This document shows positions 24,769-36,695 of a stretch of DNA of 64,000 nucleotides, piece by piece (the stretch's first letter is position 1; every line of letters starts with the position of its first letter). The DNA is from Phellopilus nigrolimitatus (taxonomy: Eukaryota > Basidiomycota > Agaricomycetes > Hymenochaetales > Hymenochaetaceae). The stretch spans positions 124,001 through 188,000 of the forward strand of contig JAJOHG010000019.1 in NCBI GenBank assembly GCA_021029095.1, in the 5' to 3' direction. The translations under genes and the position numbers were made by a program. The notes beneath the pieces are model-generated. The model was not told where the DNA came from. It did not search any database and saw nothing but the letters and a program-made list of their open reading frames with translations.

Positions 24769-27756
24769 TTACGCAAGGAAAAAGTATGCTCCGACACCAA
24801 GAAGCACCACCACAACGCTCAAAATTCTCACCCCGAAATCGCTCCAGAATGTGTTGACGACGAATTGACTGGAAAGCGGTGGATCGAGAGAGACGGAGAT
24901 GCGATGGCGTGAGCCTGGGCTGTCATCCAGGATGCGTACAGACAGCGTTTGGAGACTCTCATCGTAGGCATACTCGTCGCCAGTCTCGAGTCCGTGCACG
25001 ATAACCTTTCGTCCATGCGCTAACATTGCAGGTAGGAAAATCTCAGTCGAGCGTGACTTGAGCACGTAGCTGGCAATTTGGAGCGGAGGGGCGATCGTTG
25101 GTGAAGAGGGTGACTGTGACTGGGATATTCCGTCGGCGGGAGCTGGGAAAGGGATAGCCCACTCGAACGCGAAAGATCCCGTGTTCATCTCGTAGTCAAA
25201 CTTCAAAGGAATGCCCGCCGTTTTCGCAGGATAGGGCCTGACGACCGAGCGTAAAATCCTGCCTCCTTCATCTAAATCGGCAGCTGTTTGATCAAGGTCA
25301 GCAGTCGAATTCGTATTCATCCGAGCGCGACGCCGGCTGAACCATGAGAAGTTCTCGCCGTTCCAGTAGTCGCCGCTATCGTCGTCGTTGTCCGGGTTGT
25401 AGTTCCATAGTCTACAGCAGCATCGAAAAACCGTGAATATCATGAAAAAGAGTAAGAGTCAAAGAAACGGACAACGTACGTATAGCCAATAAGACTGCGT
25501 TCGAGACCTGTGATCATCGCGTCCATCATTCGGGTATGCCATGTAAAGTTGTTTGTTTTGAACGCTTCTCTCCGACTTAATGCCATTGAGTTCTTCAATA
25601 GTAACTTGACTACCCAAGAATAAAGCTTACTTTAAGTCCATTGGCACCCCACATTCACCAATGACAACTGGGGTCTCTCCAAGAGATCTATAGCCAGCTT
25701 CTGCGATTTTGCGAATTTGAAGAGAGAAGTTATCCCTCGCTCCAGCCTGCCCCCAGTAGAACGCTTTCAGAGGAAACATGCCCTACACGAGGCTGAATGA
25801 ATTTGCCTAGCAAGCTTTCATTTATTATGGTTTAAACTCACGCGAGAAAGCCCTTGAACGTTGACGGTAAAATCGCCAAATGTCTTTTGAAACAGCCCGT
25901 TCAAGTCGTACCTAAACAAGTGTTAAAGCAGAAGCACAAATTCAGAAACGAAGAAAGATTACCAATGCGGTGCAGTAGACCATCCCCGACGGCCTGTGTT
26001 CGACGGTCCACGAAGATGGGCAAAACTAAAAAATGAGGATGAGAAGAATGCTTAATATTACATAAGACATGAATCAAAACCTCATTCGGAATTGGCTCCG
26101 CGAAGACAATCTTGTCCGGAGAAGACGCAGCCCGGACTACTTCTGCCCACTTCAGTGTTAGCGGGTAATAGAAGTCTGTGTACCAGTCCACCTGTGGTTG
26201 AGGGTTAAACCGAAGAAACGTATGGGTTGAGTTATTTATACCTTCTTATCCGTCATCGGGTGTTTCGCAAAGTAGTTCTCTCTGAGCACGATGGCCTCCT
26301 TCTTCCTCTTATCCCAGCCCCAAACACCGTGCATTTCCCACAAACAAGCGCCTTCTGTAGACCCGTCCGGCTGCCAGACACTGATCTCCTCCGCGTTCAT
26401 GAGTTCGAAGCTCGTTAGCTTGGTCGGCATGGGGAAGGAGCGTGAGTAGTGAGGCACAAGCAATGCGTGCCCTGCGCCAAGTGCAAAGGACTGAAGAGCT
26501 GATGCTGCAGAAGAAGTAAACTGGTTGTTCTTCTTCATAGAAGTACACACTTACGGACATGAGCAAGATGCAAATCCGTATTATAATCAAATGCATGCAT
26601 AGACGGTGCTTCGATGTATCCTCTATGAGGCTCGTTCATCATCTAAAATCATATTATGCAAACAACTTGTAAAACAGAGGAAAGCACCCACTTGAAAGCC
26701 TATAACACTTTCTAGGTGGCCGATTGCACGAACCAACATCTCCCAAGCCTTTAAGAACCTCCCTTGAAGGTACTGTTGGATAGGGACGCCCTCAACCTTC
26801 AGCTTCGGCGCGAATGCGTCGCCAGCCCAGAAACAAGTCGCGACCGTCGCCGCTGCCAGCTTCTGATAACCACACGGCCATATGCCTCGTTCGCTTTCAA
26901 TGTGCCCGCCTCCCCGTACACCCTTCAGCCAGGCAGCACCGGCATCCTCCAGCTTGTGGATATCAAACCCTACTGCGGAGACTGTCCACGCTGGCGCACC
27001 AGACCCGCCGGTATATCGCGACCAGACATCTTGGTGCATCTCAACGAACGCGACCAGACCAAATTGGGGTAGCAAGGAAAGGAGGGCCTTTACGTAGTCA
27101 AGGTATTCCATGTCGTATTTCCCCCTGAAGTGTCAATTAGAGGTGGAAAGATTCACGTAAAAGTGTTCACTCACGGTCCCTCGTGTTCTAACGCTTCCCA
27201 TGTTACAAGAAATCTGACTGAATCAGGGTTAACGACCCGAATTACATATAGGCAGATAAGAGGGCAGACGCACTAAATGTCAAGCCCCATCTCCTCAATC
27301 TTGCAAAATGCTCAGGTGCTTCATCCAACGGGAACGGTCTGCCAATGAACGTAGCGTCTTCGTGCTTATAGGGGAATATAGTATGGTCGTCGTTGCTGGG
27401 ACTTCATACGCACGGATAGAGTTAGCTAGTGGTTCACAGGTCCTTTTGGTCTGACATACGTTTTGCAAGCACCGGACAAGTTAACGCCTCGAAGACCACA
27501 CACTCTGCCAAATTTATCGACAAAATGTCTCCCGCTTATCCGTAAACCACCTGTTGTGCTGGTACGCCAGTCATGTGCATATGAGGGACCTGGATACGCT
27601 TCTAAAGGCGTTGTCGGGGACTGCAGAAAGCGAAATCAGTTCTGAAAGCTGAAGGCACTGACAAGACTGAATGATTACGGTTGAGCGTGTCGACTCCGAC
27701 GCAGCCGCATCTCCTACGAGGACAAAAGACGCGTCAAGGTTGGGAATGAGAGACAT
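24769..27756 (-). pseudogene. GH5 steryl-beta-glucosidase-like gene (EGCrP2/Sgl1 type), one frame break
   Basis: Thirteen exons from the ATG at 27756 to the stop at 24769; all junctions fit except for one extra base. Family marks: GRVCGLRGVNLSGA at the N-terminus, TFIRFLVTWEALEHEGPGKY, VAFVEMHQDVWSRYTGG, the acid/base Glu in MMNEPHRGYIEAP, the nucleophile Glu in VVIGECGVPMDL, and the late block LWNYNPDNDDDSGDYWNGEN. A hydrophobic tail (VLLGVGAYFFLA) suggests a membrane anchor. Known relatives split ergosteryl-glucoside or glucosylceramide in the vacuole or ER. Exon 26025-25963 carries one extra base at about 25974, right after a TAC codon: without it the frame reads VYAPHWYDL. The coding sum is 2329, one more than a multiple of three. 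Either a young frameshift or an assembly error. Confidence 0.82.
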
Positions 27757-28169
27757 TCGTGTCCGAAAATCTATCTCGAGGCCCGGTACGAGTAAAAGAA
27801 ATGCAGGTGGGGTGATCGCGCGTCGCCAGCCTCGAGCGACCTCGAGTGATCGACGCGAAAAGTTCAAACTCCGAACAAGCGACTCGCGCACAGGGCCGAG
27901 TGACCTTCAAATCAATCTGGATCATGGTCGAACGAAAATGTGCTATTCACTGTTGGACTTTTTTTTTTTTTTTGCAAGGTGAGACAGAAACTTATATTAT
28001 TTGCTATGCTCGACACATTAAAATCTCACTAAGTCAAATTAATTTACGAACTCTTTCATTTCATTCTGACTCGCGGAGACTACCGTTGCTTTTGCAAATA
28101 GCTGTAAAATCAGTGAGACAAAAAAACTCATGTTTGACCTACTGAGCTCTGAAGCAAACAGATAAGAGA
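27757..28169. other. Intergenic with a poly-T tract
   Basis: Promoter of the GH5 gene on one side, 3' end of the orphan gene on the other. A run of more than a dozen T lies at about 27960-27974. Confidence 0.6.
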
Positions 28170-29187
28170 TTATACTATATAGGTTGATAAGAAAAAAATA
28201 AGCAAAAATGACACAATAGTCATTCCAGCACCACACAGCCATGCCTTAAATTGTGCACATAACGTGTGTTTGGGAGCCTCTATCTGTTTAAATGGAGAAC
28301 TTTGCTCCTCAATCAAATGTATCTTCTCTGGCTCTCCTTCAGCCGACTTTGCCTCCATTGTCATTGCTACTGAAAGTGGAAGACCTCTAATTGGGGTGGG
28401 CCCTGCCGTGAGATTGACCAGGTGCTTTGCAACTTGGTTTCTGTTTGTCTCTTTGAGCTTCTTGCAGATGTTGAATTTGAATTGTTCCAGGAAGGGCAAA
28501 AAAAACTCTTCTAATGACTCGCCTAGAACTGCGGGATCTTTGCGGATATGAAGCCACTCAAGATCGTCGTTGCTCAGTGGCTTTTCATTGATCTTGATGG
28601 TAGCAAGCATAAGGGAAGAGGATTTGTCTGTAGGTATCTTCTTCTCTATACAGAAGGCAGGAGTGATTCTTGACAATTTCCCTTTATTAAGTCTATTTGC
28701 AGCCATGGTGAATACAGGCCGGTCTAAGCCTTGAGGATTATTTACATTTGCCTTTGTGATCAATATCCCCATTCTCCTTGTTCCATCGGGAAATCTCTCT
28801 GTGGAAACAACAAAGAGAGACATAGGACTGAGTACTGAGGCATCAAATGTTGACATTCTGAATACAATAGCCAGGGCTACTAGTATCAGCCCCCAAACAT
28901 ATCATTTACATCTATAAGAATTACTCACCTGGTTGAGGTTGTATATCTTTCTGTGATGATGATGACCAGAAAACATGTATGGTCTTTATCGTGCACCACC
29001 ATAACATTGCATGTTGTTGCCTTCGTGCATTTGCGCATAGACAGTTTGCCTTGCCTTTGCGCACAGACGGTTGCGAACATAACATTACTAAGCATACCGT
29101 ACATACAAGGAAAGATTGTGAAGCTCACGTCAGCAAATTGCTTTTCACAGGTGCAAAGAAAAAAGGCAAAAAATCGAGTACTGTCAT
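28170..29187 (-). CDS. Orphan AT-rich gene for a tail-anchored protein
   Basis: My model has exons 29187-29129, 29054-28929 and 28857-28170, 873 bases, 290 residues. The intron 28858-28928 (GTGAGT..ATTCAG) is convincing; the first exon is less sure. The long exon encodes soluble sequence with no domain I recognise (FVVSTERFPDGTRRMGILIT, LPFLEQFKFNICKKLKETN). It ends in a single hydrophobic span, WLCGAGMTIVSFLLIFFLS, four residues from the stop. That is the layout of a C-terminally anchored membrane protein of the ER, mitochondrion or vacuole. Base composition is clearly more AT-rich and Lys/Asn/Ile-rich than its neighbours, which suggests a young, fast-evolving or transferred gene. Function unknown. 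Confidence 0.55.
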
Positions 29188-29905
29188 TATTTTGTTAATT
29201 TACTGTATCCACATGAAATACAGTCTTTTCACAGAGTCGATTTTATAGAGGGCAGAGGCCCCTGGTCGAGATGTAGATAGCACTCGGAGAAACTGCAAGT
29301 TGTAGTTATTCTGTCCGAGTAAGTCTGGAAGCCAAGCGGACGTTCAAGTTTCGTTTATGGGACAGAGAGCCACAGCCTAGCGTAGAACATACTTTCGCTC
29401 TTCACATATCCGAGAAAAGATCAACTTAAAATTCGTCTTCCTGATCACATATGTACCTGACTCACAAGATTTTAACGCAGACAGGAACTCCAACTTGGCG
29501 CACGTTCAAACAGCGATCGAGGTGGAAACGCGGTCGACATTCGTAGTGTTCCCCGCCCGTATTGTCAAACTATACGCCACACTTGTATGACTTTTGTGCG
29601 CTTCATGAAGGTAGATCTTGCTTTAGATTCGCAGTGTTCTGAAGGCAGATTGAATCAGAAGAGTTCTGTTAACGATCCTTAGCTATTCTTGAAAAATATA
29701 TAGGCCTCAAGACCAAGCTTCTTATACTGGAGGGCGCCGTCGTTGTGGGAAATTGTTTACAAGGCAGATACACTTTTAGCGTACACCCCTGAGAAACACA
29801 GGATCAGGTAGCGCGCTGAAATCTGGGTATGTACCGCGATACGTACATTTCTAAGGTAACTCGAACTGTCTGAGTGTCATATATAGTGTGTACGCGGCAG
29901 AACTT
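29188..29905. other. Intergenic
   Basis: 0.7 kb between the orphan gene start and the methyltransferase 3' end. Nothing recognised. Confidence 0.5.
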
Positions 29906-31743
29906 CTACGTGGCTTCCTCTTTATCTTTAACCTTTGTCGCCGTCCAGAAGGAAGCGCGATATACATATCCCAACATAGATTGAGCGTTGCTCGTGTATG
30001 ATGTTTCAATCGTGCGCTCATTCTGCATGAAGTCGACAGTCAATGAGATCCACATTTCTGTTCGCAAGTAATTAAACTACGCACCTCAAGCTTAAACCCC
30101 AACTTTTCGCAAAGCGTCTTTACCTCCTCCAGGTCCAACTCTATTGATGGATCATTCGTCGTGTTGTTCTCCCAATGCCAGAGAAGAGGGCCTTATGTTC
30201 GACAACAACTTACATTCGTAAATTTGAAACACAAAATCGTTCGCTTTCACGCACCTAAGTTGATCCACACGCCCCCGGGCGCTAGGATCTTGTGGATAAT
30301 TCGCAGGTAGTTGATGACGTTCTTAGCCTACGCAAAAGTTGTTGGTTGGTAAAAAACTTTAGACTTTGGAAGAGGGGTATTACCGACCGTGTCGATGAAG
30401 AAACAGGTCAGGATAGCGTCCCATTGCCCTGCCTGGGGCTCAGAATCGTCGTTTTCCGAGCCGTAGACTTCTTCGAAATCACCTATACGGAAAAGCAGCA
30501 TTAGCTGAAAGGGAAAAATATTGAGTAGGGCAAAACTTACCGGCAACGAGGGAGAAATTCACGCCACCCGGTATATCGGAGGGCAGAGCATCTGGAATTG
30601 TAACAGGCCGAAGGAGGGCCGCCCGGTCTGGGATGTTCGAGAGCGAGTGTACGTGCGGGTAAAACGTGTGTTGGTGCAGACTTTCCGTCCTGTCTCGGCG
30701 TCATTTTTCAACGAAAGTTCAAAGAGTATTTGGTTCTTGCGCACCTATTAAGAATAAAGAAAGACGAAAGCAGCATATAATGTGAGAACTCGTTTCCCTG
30801 ACACGAGAATCCTTAGAGCGCCACTATCAGTAAATGCACGAGAGATACATGTTATTAATATCGGATGAAAGTAATGACTGGGACTGACCTAGACGGGCAA
30901 CATCGTAGGCTAGGCGTCCGAGTCCGGCTCCTGGGACCAGCACACGCAGCTTTGACCTTTCACCTTCCGGAACGGCGGCGAAATGATTCAATAGCGCGTC
31001 TTTCATAGGCTGGTAGCAGGCGTCGCGTTCTACTTTGCCCTAAGGCTACGATATAGTCTGAAATGATGACGCAGAAAAAGCAAGCGCGCACCTCTTCGCT
31101 CCAATCCCTCACAAACTGCTTCAAAGTGCTCCTTAACTTGTCCATGTCGAAGTCATTCGGACGATAACGATTCATTTGGGTGCCACCGTGGTCGTGCGTA
31201 TGTCCGCGAGAGAGTGGACCAGGGGGATGCGAGTGAGTGTGCCCGTGCGTATCACCGTGTGTATGCGAGTGAAGCTCTTGGTGAGAATGTGGGTGGCCTA
31301 CAGCTATATCAGATCTGAATGCAATTAATTTGCTGGGGGAACAAGCTTACCTTGCGATGCTTCCATGATCCTCCATACTGCTTTCCTCACCTCCGTCATC
31401 GTCCACTTCATCCGCCAAGTCTGCATCCGAGAATATCGCGGGCTCCGCAATCATCTGCTGAACGAATCTCGCATTCACAACGATCGCGTTGTCAATGTCA
31501 ACAAGCTTGTCCTTCCAGCCAATCTCGTCGAGCAGTTTCTGGTCGTCTTGCGCAAGCGAGTATAGATCCCTTCTGCGCCGGTTATTTGCTGCGAGCTGCA
31601 GAGATTAAGAATGATCGGGCCCCATTTAAAACCCAGAAAACCTGGAAACGCACGGCATAAGAGCCGTATTGCTCGAATGTCGCGACAACGTTCGCAAAAT
31701 GCTTCTGCTCCTCAATTATGTCGGACTCGGATGGTTGAGGCAT
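29906..31743 (-). CDS. Carnosine N-methyltransferase homologue (N2227 family)
   Basis: Ten exons (31743-31654, 31595-31351, 31314-31092, 31039-30889, 30811-30745, 30689-30541, 30482-30388, 30327-30255, 30191-30085, 30022-29906) sum to 1317 bases, 438 residues. The SAM-binding motif is LRVLVPGAGLGRLAYDVARL, followed by GNEFSHYMLL, GDFEEVYGSE, WDAILTCFFIDTAKNVINYL and APGGVWINLGPLLWHW, the family blocks of CARNMT1/yeast YNL092W. By homology it transfers a methyl group from S-adenosylmethionine to a histidine imidazole, in carnosine or in protein. An unusual His-rich insert (residues about 118-155, with HSHTHGDTHGHTHSH) lies before the catalytic domain and could bind metal. All junctions are canonical and the gene is intact. 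Confidence 0.9.
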
Positions 31744-31815
31744 GGCGGTTTTCGATGACGACCTAAGTTGGCACGTCGCGTCAGTCGCGTCGCGTTGTAG
31801 CTTGCCGCCACCACC

Positions 31816-32549
31816 ATGGAACCTACGTTACAGGATTTCCGGAAAACCTTGTCAGTACGCACTTTTTTTCTTACTTTTGTACTGTATCCCCATTTGGTAG
31901 TAGTAATTTCTTAATCCGGACGCAGCCATACACGGTGCCCGGATCCCAGGTCGAGGTTGCGTTTCTGTTTCCTTTCGAATCTGTCTTCAGTCTTGCACCA
32001 GGTTTACTGTGATTGTCTCATCAGCCTTTGACGCTTGTTCCTCTTACATCGCATCTCTCAGATTCTCGACGAACGCTTTATTTCGTCAGGCACGTTCGTT
32101 AAGTTGGCGATCAACTTGAAGTTTCTTTTTTTTTGTCCTTGCTCTTCCAAATATACGGCTGATGTACGCCCGTGAGTGTATGTTCCCATTTTTCTAATTG
32201 TTTGAACATTCTTGATATCGAGTCTACAGACCTTTGACACTCGAGTCTCCATATCATGCCTCCTTGCAATGGCGAGCGTCCTTCCAGCAAACCACTGTCC
32301 CGATGTGCGCAAGACTTGAAGAAGAAAAAGAAAAGAATGAAAAACATGACGACTTGCTGGAAGGAGTGTATAAGAATGCGCGGCACCTGACCTCCCCGAT
32401 CAGGCAGATGTCCTTCTACTTCCGTACAACGATCTAATCCGAAGCACAGCCCTTCAGGACGATCCGAGCTATGCGCAAGTGTACAATGGCGACACAGCCC
32501 CTCAAACCGACTTTGCGCCGCGAGGATCGTCAAGTCTCTTCTCCTGATC
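31816..32549 (+). CDS. Short spliced gene of unknown function, divergent from the methyltransferase
   Basis: Begins ATG at 31816, only 72 bases from the methyltransferase start on the other strand, so the two share a promoter. Exon 1 encodes MEPTLQDFRKTLS with a GTACGC donor. Later exons could read YTVPGSQVE, then ILDERFISSGTFVKLAINLK, then a charged segment (EEEKEKNEKHDDLLEGVYKN). To reach the attractive C-terminal part (LPDQADVLLLPYNDLI, then NGDTAPQTDFAP, stop at 32549) the frame must shift by -1 near 32380. I do not recognise the family. Exon ends are a best guess. Confidence 0.38.
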
Positions 32550-33017
32550 ATCAAGCCAAATATTAGGCATCTACGGTTTCATCCTTCTCCCGCCGAATTT
32601 TCGCACGTGCTCGCGCTGGACGCCAATGGCAGTCCTGCATCTTGCGATCTTCGTCAAAAAATTAGATCAAATACAAATATCGCCCACATGAGAACAGAAC
32701 AGACCATCGGACGACTTTTATTAAGGCAAAAAATGCTCTTTGACGCCGGGTCTCCTGACTAGAAGAGAGTCATTGTGCGAGCTCTGGGCTTCACGCTTTC
32801 TCGCGCATATCTGGATTCTTACTTGTAATGATCCGCTTGGTCGCTGTTCCTGAAGCTGTCTTAGCTTCGACAAGGTACGGGAAGGCTATCGTGTAGATGT
32901 ATAAAAGGTGCAGTACCGAGATCGTGTTTCTTTGAGCACTGCGCTACACTCCTCAAATATCCCACGTCTTCCTTTTACTACTCCTCCCTTTAAAACCTCT
33001 CCTTGCCAGTAGCTAGG
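32550..33017. other. Promoter region of the LysM gene
   Basis: About 0.47 kb, no ORF of interest; carries the TATA box listed separately and a pyrimidine-rich patch just before the start codon. Confidence 0.5.
32900..32907 (+). promoter_or_regulatory. TATA box of the LysM gene
   Basis: TATAAAAG, 118 bases upstream of the LysM start codon, a spacing usual for strongly regulated fungal genes. Confidence 0.55.
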
Positions 33018-33712
33018 ATGCTGTCCAAAGCCGTTATTCTGAGCGCTCTGACACTGTCGTTGCTTCAGCTTGGTCAGTTTGAGTCTATACCCCTGCCCTC
33101 ACTTACCTCTCTTATTCTTTCGAATGTCTTCAGTTGCTGCGCAAGAGCCGAATTGTGCCCGCAACTACACGGTCCAGCTCGGGGATACGTGTGACCTTAT
33201 TTCTGCTGCAAACAACGTTTCTACGTACGCTATCCATTTCTTTCAATAAGCATTGCCCGCGACATAACAACGATTACTTTTTTTTTTAGATTTCAGCTCG
33301 CGTTTGTCAACGCAGACACGGTCAACGCGGACTGCAGCAATCTTGCTCTAGGAGAGGTGCGTTTGAAAGCTTCGTTTGACTCTTCTGTATTCTAAAGCGC
33401 AATTTCTCTTCCTCCGTAACTCCTTCTGCAGCCGCTCTGTCTTGGAGTAACAGGCCAGGACTGCAACATCACGCATGTTGTTGCGTCGGGTGATAGCTGC
33501 AGTTCAATCGACAGCGCCGCCGGCATACCCATTGATACGCTTCTCGCGAACAACAAGAACGTCTTTTCCGACTGTTCGAACGTATACCCCGGAGAAGTCA
33601 GTACCGTCTCTATGACTCTGATGCTTTCGTTTTTGCACAGAATATTAATTTAGGGCTCATTTGACAGGTACTGTGCACGGCTAGCCAGGTGTTCAACTAT
33701 ACGAGCAGATGA
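33018..33712 (+). CDS. Secreted LysM-domain protein
   Basis: Exons 33018-33072, 33134-33224, 33290-33356, 33432-33596 and 33668-33712 total 423 bases, 140 residues. The signal peptide is MLSKAVILSALTLSLLQLVAA. Two LysM repeats follow: one around YTVQLGDTCDLISAANNVST and LAFVNADTVNADCSNLALGE, the second around HVVASGDSCSSIDSAAGIPI and LLANNKNVFSDCSNVYPGE. Paired Cys fit extracellular disulfides. LysM domains bind chitin oligomers. In fungi, secreted two-LysM proteins often shield or sequester cell-wall chitin fragments, or act on the fungus's own wall. No catalytic domain is attached, so it is a binding protein. Intact; every exon junction is in phase. Confidence 0.92.
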
Positions 33713-35030
33713 TTTGAATGTTAGAAGTGTTGATGAAGTGGAGACCTCGGTGGAGATGATCTAGGACTTCCTAAATTTGAATGATGATTCAAGATATATG
33801 TATCTATCCTTGAATTGAATGAAGACTTATAATGTTTTAAATAACGGCTTAAGTATACCTAAGCTATCCATGTTACGTACATTTAGTCGAGGAGCGTCCC
33901 GGTTGTCCACACGATAGAATTGAACATAAGAAGGGTACAAGAATCAGCACTTAGATTCTGCATAAGTCTCTATAAGCTATAAGCAGGACTGTTACTTACC
34001 CACTGTCGGCGCCTGCCATAGACGCGTTCGGTGCACGTGACTGGTTACAAGGACTCACGTTCTTCTCCGACGTATTTTCGTGCAATTTGGTGTATGAGTA
34101 ATTGGCACAAAATAGCTGCACCTAGAAGACTCCAAGGTCATCACGAAGGACAGAATCCGGACGTGTAGCTTAGGCGGCAGAAATTTATATACATATAGGC
34201 CACTTCCTCGAACCCTTGCTAAATTCGGGCATAGTGGCATTCGACGTCATGCCGAGCGCGACCAGCGGCTATTGACCTTTTGTGTAACAATATGAAGACT
34301 CATGGCTTCCTTCAATTTCAATAAGGTTGATTCTTCTGTCATTCCTATGACAAGAGAACTTAAATATTATTAGAAACGGTCTGCTACTTAAAGTTTCAGT
34401 GCAGGTTGGCTCCTTGATGTTAGTACGTAGAGCATGATGTATATTTGGATAAAGAATCAATCTACTGGTACTTCTTATGGATGAAGAAGATGTGATTTAT
34501 CTTTAGGTCGCTGGCAGACAAACCTACCTGAAAGTCTTTGTGAACATCGATTGTTCAAACTCTCTATACTCAGAGTAAAAAGTACGCAGAGTAATTATTG
34601 TACGCCGAAGTGCATTCCACTCTGAAAGGCATGTCATCCTTGTGCAGGGACCATACTACTCTTCTCTGTATCATTCCAAATTCTTTTCGTATGTCACCCT
34701 AAGGGGGCAACATTCATTGGCGGAGAAGGTTGCGCGGCGGGTAGACTAGAGAATATGAGTGTAAGACGGCATCAAGCACTGTTGCCTCAAAATACATTAG
34801 TAAACGACTGTAATGTCCTACGGAATAAGATGCGTTAGAATGAAATAGCCACAGGCCCATAAAGATCGGCACGACAGTACAATTACAACAAAACGGTAAA
34901 GCCCAGCGAGAATGAGTGTGGTAGTATACAATGAAAGTGACCTAAACAGCAACGCACAATCGAGGAAAGCAATGCGACAGACATAAAGCAGAAGCAGATG
35001 GATCGTAGCACATAGCTGTAAAACGGCTTT
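33713..35030. other. Gene-poor 1.3 kb
   Basis: AT-rich sequence with only very short open frames on both strands. No transposon terminal repeats, RNA genes or conserved protein fragments seen. Confidence 0.5.
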
Positions 35031-36695
35031 TCATGGCACGTACACAACGAGCAGGACGTTGATGACTAGCTTGTCGAGCCCGCCCGCGGAGATATACGGC
35101 ACACGCTCCTTCGTCACTGTGTCGCTGGCACCTAGAGTTTCGTCGGCAAGCAGTGTAATCCCAGCCTGTGCAAGAAGGATCGCCCCGCTGTCCTCGACAC
35201 GGTTGCGTAGCGCGCCAGCCTCGTGCTCCCGCTCCAGCTCGTCCTCGTCCGTGGAATCCGAACCTGAGTCGCGGTATAGTGAAAATCCGGAACGCGGTAC
35301 GCCTGAATATGCACGTCTGTGTCTCCCGCTCGGGGACATCGGGGACACCTGCGGCCTTCGGGGACATCACAGCCATTGGAGACATCGGGTGAGCAAGCGG
35401 GCTCCGCGGATGGTGGGACGCATGCGGAGAACCGCGCACGAAGCTCCCGCATTCAACGGTCGAATCGACTGGCCATATATAGCCGCCTGCAGCCCAGCGA
35501 AGCTCAGGAAGTAGCTTATAAAGACGTAACGAGTGATACAGGAGAGCATCACCGCCTTTGAGCTGCTTGTATGTCAGACGGCTTCGGTTGAACGGACAAT
35601 TGACGGGCTTACATGCGGAACTAAGGACTCAGCCAGCACATCCGCAGGAGAGAAGCCATACTGTTCGCGAAGGTAAAAGGCGATGTGCTGGCCTCTTGAC
35701 ATGTTCAATATGGGCGAAATGAGGTCGAGGAAGCGATCGCTGGGGAGCATGAGCGATTGCGACGGGGATGGAGACGGACCAAAAGTCCGCAGAAGCACAT
35801 TGTACGATATTGTCAGGCGCACGCCCCGATGCACTGTCTCCACTTCGTGATCGCAATCCGCCAAAAACGCCGTCCACTCCAAGTCGCCTGGCTTCCCGCC
35901 GCGCCCATAGTATTTCTCCTCGTTCCCCTCAAAGTCGTGCACCGTAAGGGCGCCGCCACGGAAGCGCACGGGTAGCGTCACAATAATCGACGCGACCTTT
36001 CCCTCTTCCTGTGTCAGGCGCCGCTGCGGGCACATATGCCCGCCCGTCGGTACGAGTTGCATCACGTCACGCACCGCGACGAGGATACTGACCTGTAGCG
36101 AGTCGCGGAAAGAGTGCGGTCCGAATAGCATCGAGGATCGGGTGGTTTGCGAGCTCCAGGGTCGAGGTCAGGGACAAATCCGGAGGATAGAAAAGCGACT
36201 CGCGGTCAGAAAACCCGTCCATCTCGCAGGTGGCATGTGGCTTGCACGCAGCGATGAGTACATCGAGTTCTGGTAGGCGCCTCGACCTCCACATCGATAG
36301 GGAAGTCGAGCGAGTGCGTTATTCCGCTCTGCACACGAGTCAGCGAAATATGACAAACGGAGAGAAAATAGCCATACCCCTGAGCGAAAGAACACTGTAA
36401 GCGAACTTGAATCCAATGGGATGTGTCCGGAGATTGAGAAAGGGCGGGCCTTTGCGACCATCAACGACGAGACACTGCGCTGGTGCATGGTCTCCGAACC
36501 GTAGTCAGAGTTCGTTCGCGACAGCACAGCGCGCGAAGGAGGTCGCGAATAGCTGGGCGATTTGTGGGACAGGACCCGTTCGGACCTTTCAACCTCGAAA
36601 TCCGTGACACTCCGCGAGAAAGGTAGGGCGCTGCGGCTAGCGGAGTACCCCGACGACGACGAACTTGACAGTGCGGTATTGTTCGAGCGAGGCAT
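35031..36695 (-). pseudogene. 2OG-Fe(II) oxygenase-like (prolyl-4-hydroxylase-type) gene, frame broken
   Basis: Starts MPRSNNTALSSSSSSGYSAS at 36695 with a low-complexity Ser-rich head. It continues through GHIPLDSSSLTVFFRSG to an intron (about 36338-36377), then ITHSLDFPIDVEVEA. The middle has IIVTLPVRFRGGALTVHDF, EWTAFLADCDHEVETVHRGV and RLTISYNVLL, the barrel strands of this fungal family. Further on are LKGGDALLYHSLRLYKLLPE and GGYIWPVDSTVE, and the C-terminus is DKLVINVLLVVYVP. Frame changes, each equal to one extra base, are needed near 36277, near 36084 (after a TAT codon) and in the variable region around 35330-35400. With three breaks the gene is probably nonfunctional. Such proteins are candidate hydroxylases of unknown substrate. 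A TATA box lies at 36761-36767. Confidence 0.68.

Noticed and set aside
27958..29187. The T-run as the poly-A tail of a retrocopied gene (minus strand)
   Set aside because: The gene has a convincing intron at 28858-28928 and I found no flanking direct repeats.
32111..32554. 147-codon minus-strand ORF
   Set aside because: Contains a poly-Phe run from a purine tract and no family pattern; plus strand gives a better, spliced reading.
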